From NCBI GenBank assembly GCA_035760645.1, contig DASTSO010000064.1, positions 73,995 to 137,994 of the forward strand: a stretch of 64,000 bases of DNA, given 5' to 3'. Shown here in pieces: positions 16,591-23,031 of this stretch. The position numbers were made by a program, and so were the translations under genes. Under the pieces are notes generated by a model. That model was given only the letters and a program-made list of their open reading frames with translations, ran no database searches and was not told where the DNA came from. Numbering within the stretch: position 1 is the stretch's first letter; each line of letters begins with the position of its first letter. Source of the stretch: DASSTY01 sp035760645 (GTDB lineage Bacteria > Gemmatimonadota > Gemmatimonadetes > Gemmatimonadales > GWC2-71-9).

Positions 16591-16627
16591 GCTCAGTGCT
16601 CGATGCGCAGTGCGCAGTGCTCAGTGG
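16591..16627. repeat. Heptanucleotide repeat between two stress genes
   Basis: Read on the minus strand, units CACTGA, GCACTGC, GCACTGC, GCATCGA and GCACTGA follow each other with 7-base spacing. The TGA stop of the upstream gene (16621-16623) is part of the first unit, so the repeat starts within the gene's last codons. No T-run follows. Confidence 0.6.
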
Positions 16628-17319
16628 CCGGGGTCGTCGAAGTCGGTGCGGCGCCGGCCGCGCCGCCCGCCCCGCCGCCGCTCGGCCGGCACGCCCCACG
16701 GCTCGACCGCCGTGGCCCAGGGCTCCGCGACCTCGGCCACCGTCCCGTGGGCGTGGCCGCCGGCGCCGCCGGCGCCGCCGCGCCCGGGGCCGAGATCGCC
16801 GCCGTGAGCCGCGAGCAGGGAGCGCGCCTCGGCGGCGTGCGCGCCGGCCTCGAGCGTCACGAGCGCGCCGCCGCGGCGAAGCCCCGCTTCGAAGTGCCGC
16901 GCCTCCTCCTCCGGCACGCCGAGCCCGATGAGCGCGCCGAGGATCCCCCCGGCGGCCACACCGAGGCCGGCGCCGGCCGCTGCCGTTCCGGCGGTCACGC
17001 CGAGCACCGTCGCCAGCGCTCCGCCCGCGATGACCGGCCCCACGCCCGGGATCGCGAGCGCGCCGACGCCCACCAGGAGCCCGAGCACCCCGCCGAAGAG
17101 TCCCCCACTCACGGCGCCGACTGCCGCCCCCTCGGCTGCGCCGGCGACGGGATCGGGCACGCCGCCGGACGACGCGTCGTCCGCCGCCGCCTCCGCGCGC
17201 AGCGCGACGCCGATGCCGTCGCGCGGGAAGCCTGCCGCCTGCAGCGCGCGGATCGCGCCCTCGGCCGCGTCGCGATCGGCGAAGAGCGCGACGACGTGTG
17301 ACTGGGTCACTCTGCCCAT
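16621..17319 (-). CDS. General-stress-type protein with glycine-zipper core
   Basis: A 232-residue protein. Residues 1-45 (SHVVALFADRDAAEGAIRALQAAGFPRDGIGV) match the small ferredoxin-like domain of general stress protein 17M/YflT. The middle (about 60-135) is a glycine/alanine-rich, probably membrane-inserting stretch (GAVSGGLFGGVLGLLVGVGAL, AAGAGLGVAAGGILGALIG), and a second small domain (PEEEARHFEAGLRRGGALVTLEA) repeats the first fold. The tail is Gly/Arg-rich. It is the promoter-proximal gene of the six-gene minus-strand stress cluster. Function is unknown. Confidence 0.75.
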   Translation of the reverse strand: MGRVTQSHVVALFADRDAAEGAIRALQAAGFPRDGIGVALRAEAAADDASSGGVPDPVAGAAEGAAVGAVSGGLFGGVLGLLVGVGALAIPGVGPVIAGGALATVLGVTAGTAAAGAGLGVAAGGILGALIGLGVPEEEARHFEAGLRRGGALVTLEAGAHAAEARSLLAAHGGDLGPGRGGAGGAGGHAHGTVAEVAEPWATAVEPWGVPAERRRGGRRGRRRTDFDDPGH

Positions 17320-17702
17320 CTCCCCGGAGGCCCGCGGGCCGACGATTAGGGTGGTTGAACGGATGCGCCGGGGCGTGCACGCACACCCCGGCCGCCGGGA
17401 TCGGAGTCCTCAATGTGGCCGCACCGGGGGCCGCTGCCGTGACGCACCTCACAGGGTCGGCGCGGCATGGGACCCCGCGGGATGGGTCGGAAGTTCCGAC
17501 ATTGCATCCGGTTAGACGGTGACTCGGCGGCTGCGCACGCTCACAGTGCGCGCAGCCGCCGCCCCTCGCTCACCGTCCCATGCGAGCATCCGCAGCGGAC
17601 ACCGCAGCGACCATCGCAGCGCACATCGCCCGATGCGCGACGGGCCGGGCCAGTCCCGGCCGGTGGCGCGTCGTCATCCCAGACCCCGGCCCGGAGTGGT
17701 CC
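17320..17702. other. Divergent intergenic region, 383 bases, with palindromes
   Basis: No convincing gene; a possible in-frame GTG/ATG extension of the glycosyltransferase (from 17580) encodes low-complexity residues and is rejected. Visible signals are an odd palindrome TCGGAAGTTCCGA at 17487-17499 (possible operator) and a hairpin at 17526-17560 (11-bp GGCGGCTGCGC stem, 13-base loop) that would lie in the leader of the plus-strand gene. No clear -35/-10 pair was found for either direction. Confidence 0.5.
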
Positions 17703-18887
17703 ATGGAGTCGCCGCACCCGATCGTCGCCTTCTCGCACCTGCGCTGGGATTTCGTCTACCAGCGGCCCCAGCACCTGCTCTCGCGCCTGGCCCGCCACCG
17801 GCGCGTGTTCGTGATCGAGGAGCCGTGGGCGACCGAGGACGGCACCACCTACTGGGAGCGCAGCACCCCGGCGCCGGGCCTGACGGTGCTGCGGCCGCGC
17901 ACCCCGAGCCGCGCGCCCGGCTTCCACGCCGAGCAGCTGCCGCATCTCGCGCGCCTCCTCGGCGAGCTCGTCGCGGCCGAAGGCCTCGGCGCGCCGCACA
18001 TGGCCCCGATCGCCTGGCTCTACACGCCGCTGGCGCTGCCGCTGGCCGAGCGGCTCGCGCCGGCGGCGCTGGTCTACGACTGCATGGACGAGCTCTCGCT
18101 CTTCCACGGTGCCCCGCCCGAGCTGCTCCAGCGCGAGCGCGAGCTGCTCGCCGCCGCCGACGTCGTCTTCACCGGCGGTCCCAGTCTCTACGCCGCCAAG
18201 CGCGACCGCCACCCGAACGTGCACTGCTTCCCGTCGAGCGTGGACGCCGAGCACTTCCGCCGCGCGCGCCTCGGTGCCGTGACCGTCATCGAGCCGGCCG
18301 ACCAGGCGCACCTGCCGCGCCCGCGGCTCGGCTTCTACGGCGTCATCGACGAGCGTTTCGACGTCCCGCTCCTCGAGGCGATGGCGTACGCCCATCCCGA
18401 GTGGCAGATCGTGCTGGTCGGGCCGGTCGTGAAGATCGATCCCGCCATCCTGCCGCGCCTGCCGAACGTGCACTACACCGGGCAGCGCGGCTACGAGGCG
18501 CTGCCGGGCTATCTCGCGGGGTGGGACGTCTGTCTCCTCCCCTTCGCGCGTAACGACGCGACGCGCTTCATCAGCCCCACCAAGACGCTCGAGTACATGG
18601 CGGCCGAGCGGCCGATCGTGAGCACGCCCATCACCGACGTCGCCGCGCCCTACGGCGACTTCGTCTACCTCGGCGACACCCCCGAGGCGTTCATCGCGGC
18701 CTGCGAGCGCGCGCTGGCGGCCGACGCGGCCGAGCGCCGCGCGCGCACCGAGCGGATGCGCGCCGTGCTCGCCCGCACGAGCTGGGACGCGACCGCGGCC
18801 GCGATGGGCCGCGAGCTCTCGCGTGTGCTCGCCGGCGCCGGCGCGGAAGCGACCGCCCGCGGGGCCGATCTCGCCGCCACCGCCTGA
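17703..18887 (+). CDS. TuaH-like glycosyltransferase
   Basis: A 394-residue GT-B-type glycosyltransferase. The N-terminal motif FSHLRWDFVYQRPQHLLSRLA is typical of the TuaH-like group of polysaccharide glycosyltransferases. A CMDELSLF segment sits at the end of the N-domain. The C-domain has RLGFYGVIDERFD, the YTGQRGYEALPGYLAGWDVCLLPF region and SPTKTLEYMAAERPIVST, which contains the nucleotide-sugar-binding Glu. ATG 17703 is chosen because homology-like sequence begins right after it. It probably heads an operon with the mutase-like flavoprotein (40-base gap) and two glycoside hydrolases. Donor and acceptor are unknown. Confidence 0.87.
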   Translation: MESPHPIVAFSHLRWDFVYQRPQHLLSRLARHRRVFVIEEPWATEDGTTYWERSTPAPGLTVLRPRTPSRAPGFHAEQLPHLARLLGELVAAEGLGAPHMAPIAWLYTPLALPLAERLAPAALVYDCMDELSLFHGAPPELLQRERELLAAADVVFTGGPSLYAAKRDRHPNVHCFPSSVDAEHFRRARLGAVTVIEPADQAHLPRPRLGFYGVIDERFDVPLLEAMAYAHPEWQIVLVGPVVKIDPAILPRLPNVHYTGQRGYEALPGYLAGWDVCLLPFARNDATRFISPTKTLEYMAAERPIVSTPITDVAAPYGDFVYLGDTPEAFIAACERALAADAAERRARTERMRAVLARTSWDATAAAMGRELSRVLAGAGAEATARGADLAATA

Positions 18888-18927
18888 GCGACCACCCGAG
18901 ACATTGCAGAGAAACGAGGCATTCACG

Positions 18928-20550
18928 ATGACGCCCACGCCCGCCCGCTCGCCCCGTCCTTCCCGTCCGGTCCTGGTGATCGGCGCGGGACCCACCGGTC
19001 TGAGCGCCGCCTACCATCTCGGGGCCGACGCCCTCCTCGTCGAGCAGGCCGACCGGGTCGGCGGCTGGTGCCGGTCGCTGGTGGACCACGGCTTCACGTT
19101 CGACTACGCCGGGCACATCATGTTCTCCAACGATCCGTACGTGCACCGCATGTACGACCGGCTCCTCGGCGACAACGTGCACTGGCAGGACCGCGAGGCG
19201 TGGATCTACAGCAAGCAGGTCTACACCCGCTACCCGTTCCAGGGGGCGCTCTACGGGCTCCCGCCGCAGGTGATCAAGGAGTGCATCACCGGCGCCATCG
19301 AGGCCCGCTTCGGGCCGCTCGACGGGGTGAAGCCGCCGGCCGACGCGCCGAACGGCGCGGGCAACATCGACTACACCGGCCCCGAGCGCCGCGGGATGTT
19401 CGAGCCGCTCCTGCACGCGAACGGCGCGACCAATGGCGCGACCAGCGGCGCGACCAGCGGCGCGGCGCGGGCGCACGGCCGCTACGGCAGCGCGAACGGC
19501 CACGGCCGCCCCGTGAAGCGGGTCTACACCGGCGAGGAGCGCCGGAAGCGGGATGCGTACAAGGGGCCGCCGCGCAACTTCGAGGAGTTCATCTACCGCG
19601 TCTGGGGCGCGGGGATCGCGAAGCACTTCGCCATCCCCTACAACCGGAAGCTCTGGGCGGTACCGCTCGACGAGATGGAGACGAGCTGGCTCGGCGGCCG
19701 CGTGCCGCTGCCGAACCTCGAGGAGATGATCGAAGGCGCGCTCCACCCGGTGCCGAAGCCGATGGGCCCCAACGCCCGGTTCGGCTACCCGCTCCGGGGC
19801 GGCTTCCAGGCGCTGATGGACGGCTTCCTCCCGCACCTCCAGGGCGAGCTGCGCCTGCAGACGCGCGTGCGCGCGATCTCGCCGTTCCGCCACACCGCGA
19901 CGCTCGACGACGGCACCGTCGTGCCCTACGAGTACCTCGTGAGCACGATGCCGCTCCCCGCCCTCGTCGCGGCGCTGGGCGACGAGGCGCCCGAGGCGGT
20001 GCAGGAGGCGGCCGCCGGGCTGCGGCACGTCTCGGTGCGCTGCGTCAACATCGGGGTCGGGCGCGAGCACCTCACCGAGAAGCACTGGATCTACTATCCG
20101 GAGGACACCGTCTTCCACCGGATCTTCGTGCAGGGCAACGCGAGCCCTCACTGCAATCCGCCGGGCGGCTTCGGGCTCACCTGCGAGATCACCTACTCCC
20201 AGGCGAAGCCGCTCCCCTGCGAGGGCGACGACCTCATCCGCCGCTGCATCGACGACTGCATCCGGGTCGGCATCTTCGATGCCGACGACCCGATCGTCTG
20301 CGCCAACCAGGTGGACATGCCGGTGGCCTACGTCGTCTACGACCACGGCCGCGCCGCGCGGGTGCGCCTCATCCGCGACTGGCTCCAGCAGCACGACATC
20401 ATCCTGGCCGGCCGCTACAGCGAGTGGGAGTACTACAACTCCGACCACGCCTTCGTGGCCGGCAAGAAGGCCGCCGAGGAGGTGCAGGCGCAGCGCCGGC
20501 GGCAGTTCATGGCGTTTCCGAGCGAGCTGACGGCGAGCAGCAGCCGGTGA
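18928..20550 (+). CDS. UDP-galactopyranose-mutase-like / amine-oxidase-type flavoprotein
   Basis: A 540-residue protein with the FAD motif VLVIGAGPTGLSAAYHLG, the RVGGWCRS segment and FDYAGHIMFSNDPYV, which resemble UDP-galactopyranose mutase and protoporphyrinogen-oxidase-like proteins. C-terminal GRYSEWEYYNSDHAFVAGKKAA is the usual FAD-closing motif. A mutase would make a furanose donor for the neighbouring glycosyltransferase, but this is inferred from similarity and context. A linker at about 145-215 contains YTGPERR (149-155) and YTGEERR (200-206) around a tandem repeat. ATG 18928 has a GAGG Shine-Dalgarno seven bases ahead. Confidence 0.78.
   Translation: MTPTPARSPRPSRPVLVIGAGPTGLSAAYHLGADALLVEQADRVGGWCRSLVDHGFTFDYAGHIMFSNDPYVHRMYDRLLGDNVHWQDREAWIYSKQVYTRYPFQGALYGLPPQVIKECITGAIEARFGPLDGVKPPADAPNGAGNIDYTGPERRGMFEPLLHANGATNGATSGATSGAARAHGRYGSANGHGRPVKRVYTGEERRKRDAYKGPPRNFEEFIYRVWGAGIAKHFAIPYNRKLWAVPLDEMETSWLGGRVPLPNLEEMIEGALHPVPKPMGPNARFGYPLRGGFQALMDGFLPHLQGELRLQTRVRAISPFRHTATLDDGTVVPYEYLVSTMPLPALVAALGDEAPEAVQEAAAGLRHVSVRCVNIGVGREHLTEKHWIYYPEDTVFHRIFVQGNASPHCNPPGGFGLTCEITYSQAKPLPCEGDDLIRRCIDDCIRVGIFDADDPIVCANQVDMPVAYVVYDHGRAARVRLIRDWLQQHDIILAGRYSEWEYYNSDHAFVAGKKAAEEVQAQRRRQFMAFPSELTASSSR
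19420..19464 (+). repeat. In-gene 12-bp tandem repeat
   Basis: Almost four copies of a 12-bp unit (AACGGCGCGACC and variants) encode NGATNGATSGATSGA in the linker of the mutase-like flavoprotein. Copy number changes would keep the frame. Confidence 0.8.
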
Positions 20551-20557
20551 GCCCCCG

Positions 20558-21826
20558 GTGATCGGCCCCGCGGCGACCGACTTCCTCTGGGCGAGCGGCA
20601 TCGAGGACACCTTCGTGCCGCAGACCCGCCCCGGCCACCGCGCGCTCGACGAGTACCAGCTGATGGGCCACTATCAGCACTGGCGCGAGGACCTCGCCCT
20701 CGCCCGCCGGCTCGGCGTGCGGGCGCTCCGGTGGGGCATTCCGTGGTACCGCGTCGAGCCGTTCCAGGGCGAGTTCGACTGGCGCTGGACCGACGAGGTG
20801 ATTCCCTACCTCACCGACGAGCTCGGCGTCGCGCCGGTGCTCGACCTCATGCACTACGGCTGCCCCTTCTGGCTCCGGCGCGAGTTCGCCAGCGCGGAGT
20901 ACCCGGCGGCGGTCGCCGCCTACGCGCGCGCCGTGGCCGAGCGCTACGGCGCGCGCGTCAAGTGGTACACCCCGCTCAACGAGCCGATCGTCACCGCGCT
21001 CTTCTGCGGCAAGCGCGGGCTGTGGCCGCCCTACCTGCGCGGCGACGGCGGCTATCTCAGGATCCTCCTGCAGGTCGTCGAGGGGATCCGCCTCACCGTG
21101 GCCGCGATCCGCGAGGTGGTGCCCGACGCGCGCTTCGTGCACGTCGAGGCGTCGGGGCTGAGCCAGAGCGCGCGCGAGGATCTCGAGAGTCTCGCCGCCG
21201 AGGAGCAGCTCCGCTCCTTCCTCCCCTACGACCTCCTCACCGGGCGCGTCGGGCCGCAGCACCCGCTCTTCACCTGGCTCGTGCGGAGCGGCGTCTCCCC
21301 CGACGAGCTCGGCGCCCTCGCCGACGCGCCGCTCACGCTCGACTATCTCGGGCTCAACTTCTACCCGCAGTGGTCCACCACCCAGCTTTACGTGGACCGC
21401 AAGGGGCGGCTCGCCTACCGGCCGGTGGACCAGGAGGGCGCCGGCTTCGCCGCCCTCATCGAGGGCTACTGGCGGCGCTACCAGGCACCGGTGCTCGTCA
21501 CCGAGACGAGCGCCGTGGGCGACGAGGCGGTGCGCGCGCGCTGGCTCGAGGCGTCGGTCACGGCGATCCGGGGCCTGCGCGCGCAGGGGGTCCCCGTGCT
21601 CGGCTACACCTGGTTTCCGCTCTTCACGATGATCGACTGGCGCTATCGCTTCGGCCGGGGCCCGCTCGAGGAGTACCGCCTCGAGCTCGGCCTCTTCACC
21701 CTGGGCGACGAGAGCCGCCGCGGCCGCTGGGTCGCGACGCCGCTCGTCGAGCAGTTCCACAGCTACGTGTCCGACCCCGAGAGCGCGGTCGGCGCGCTCG
21801 CGGCACCCGCCGCCGGCGCGCCATGA
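20558..21826 (+). CDS. GH1-like glycoside hydrolase
   Basis: A 422-residue (beta/alpha)8 hydrolase of the GH1/clan-A type. TPLNEP carries the acid/base candidate E142, and VTETSAVG the nucleophile candidate E316. WGIPWYRVEP and DYLGLNFYPQW are the expected substrate-channel segments. There is no signal peptide, so it is probably cytoplasmic. It starts at GTG 20558, 7 bases after the flavoprotein stop. Members next to sugar-mutase-like genes may trim or transglycosylate a glycan; the substrate cannot be read from the sequence. A second paralogue-like gene follows. Confidence 0.85.
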   Translation: MIGPAATDFLWASGIEDTFVPQTRPGHRALDEYQLMGHYQHWREDLALARRLGVRALRWGIPWYRVEPFQGEFDWRWTDEVIPYLTDELGVAPVLDLMHYGCPFWLRREFASAEYPAAVAAYARAVAERYGARVKWYTPLNEPIVTALFCGKRGLWPPYLRGDGGYLRILLQVVEGIRLTVAAIREVVPDARFVHVEASGLSQSAREDLESLAAEEQLRSFLPYDLLTGRVGPQHPLFTWLVRSGVSPDELGALADAPLTLDYLGLNFYPQWSTTQLYVDRKGRLAYRPVDQEGAGFAALIEGYWRRYQAPVLVTETSAVGDEAVRARWLEASVTAIRGLRAQGVPVLGYTWFPLFTMIDWRYRFGRGPLEEYRLELGLFTLGDESRRGRWVATPLVEQFHSYVSDPESAVGALAAPAAGAP

Positions 21827-21872
21827 GGGGACCGCAGGATGGAGCGGAATGGAGCCGGATCGAGAGGGTGAG

Positions 21873-23030
21873 ATGACGCGCTTTCGTTCCTTCTGGCAGG
21901 CGGGGTTCGAGGCCGCGTGTCACGTGAACCGCGCGGGGACGCGCCTCGACCTGATCGCCGCGACGCAGCACGACCGGGAGGCCGACGCCGACTACGCCCG
22001 GCTCGCGCAGCTCGGGCTCCGGACCGTGCGCGACGCGTTCCGCTGGCCGCTGGTGGACCGCGGCGGCGCGCTCGACTTCGCCTCGGCGCGGCCCGCGCTC
22101 GACGCGGCCCGGCGCCACGGCGTGCAGGTCGTCTGGACGCTCTGCCACTACGGCTGGCCCGACGACCTCAACGTCCACCACGCCCGCTTCGTCGAGCGCT
22201 TCGCGCGCTACGCGGCGGCGGCCGCCCGCCTCGTGCGGGCCCACACCGACGAGGCGCCGTGGTACGTGCCCGTCAACGAGATCTCGTTCCTCGCCTGGGC
22301 GGCCGGGGAGGTGGGCTACATGCACCCCTTCGGCCACGAGCGCGGCGCCGAGGTGAAGCGCCAGCTCGTGCGCGCCGCGATCGCGGCGATGGAGGAGATC
22401 CGGAGCGTGGATCCGACCGCGCGCTTCCTGCACGTGGATCCCCTGATGTGGTGCGTGCCGCCGCGCGGGCGCCCCGATCTCGCCGGCGCGGCGCGGGCGC
22501 GCTGCGAGGCGCAGTTCGAGGCGTGGGACCTGCTCCTGGGCCGCCGCGAGCCCGAGCTCGGCGGCCGCGCCGAGCTGGTGGACGCGATCGGCGTCAACTA
22601 CTACCACAGCAATCAGCGCGAGTACCCCGACGAGCGGATCCCCTGGGAGCAGCAGCCGCGGGACGAGCGCTGGCGCCCCCTCGCCGACCTCCTGGAGACC
22701 GTCCACCGACGCTACGACCGCCCGCTCGTGCTGGCCGAGACGAGCCACTTCGGCGAGGGCCGCGCCGCCTGGCTCGACGAGATCGCCCACGAGGTGCGGA
22801 CCGCGCTCGCGCGCGGCCTCCCGCTCGAGGGGGTCTGTCTCTTCCCCGTCCTCGACCGGCCCGACTGGGACGACCCCCACCACTGGCACCACAGCGGCCT
22901 CTGGGACCTCCTCCCCGACGAGACCGGCCACCTTCGCCGCGTCCTCTGTCGCGAGTACGCCGACGCCCTTGAGCGCGCCCGGCGCCAGGTGCCGGGCGCG
23001 CTCGAGGGCGCGGAGATGCTGGCAGGATAG
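21873..23030 (+). CDS. Second GH1/clan-A-like glycoside hydrolase
   Basis: A 385-residue protein with the same overall plan as the preceding enzyme but shorter and diverged. VPVNEISF holds the acid/base candidate E136, LAETSHFG the nucleophile candidate E289, and GVNYYHSNQ is the loop before the second catalytic strand. No secretion signal. ATG 21873 is preferred because GAGAGGGTGAG precedes it; ATG 21849 would add eight residues. It ends with TAG at 23030, one base from the stop of the convergent GH2 gene. Its substrate is unknown. Confidence 0.82.
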   Translation: MTRFRSFWQAGFEAACHVNRAGTRLDLIAATQHDREADADYARLAQLGLRTVRDAFRWPLVDRGGALDFASARPALDAARRHGVQVVWTLCHYGWPDDLNVHHARFVERFARYAAAAARLVRAHTDEAPWYVPVNEISFLAWAAGEVGYMHPFGHERGAEVKRQLVRAAIAAMEEIRSVDPTARFLHVDPLMWCVPPRGRPDLAGAARARCEAQFEAWDLLLGRREPELGGRAELVDAIGVNYYHSNQREYPDERIPWEQQPRDERWRPLADLLETVHRRYDRPLVLAETSHFGEGRAAWLDEIAHEVRTALARGLPLEGVCLFPVLDRPDWDDPHHWHHSGLWDLLPDETGHLRRVLCREYADALERARRQVPGALEGAEMLAG

Positions 23031-23031
23031 A

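Noticed and set aside
17526..17560. Hairpin taken as a terminator
   Set aside because: It lies between divergent genes, has no T-run, and no gene ends there. It is more likely part of a leader.
17580..17702. N-terminal extension of the TuaH-like glycosyltransferase from 17580
   Set aside because: The 41 added residues are Ala/Arg low complexity and overlap the hairpin-rich intergenic region. The conserved part starts at ATG 17703.
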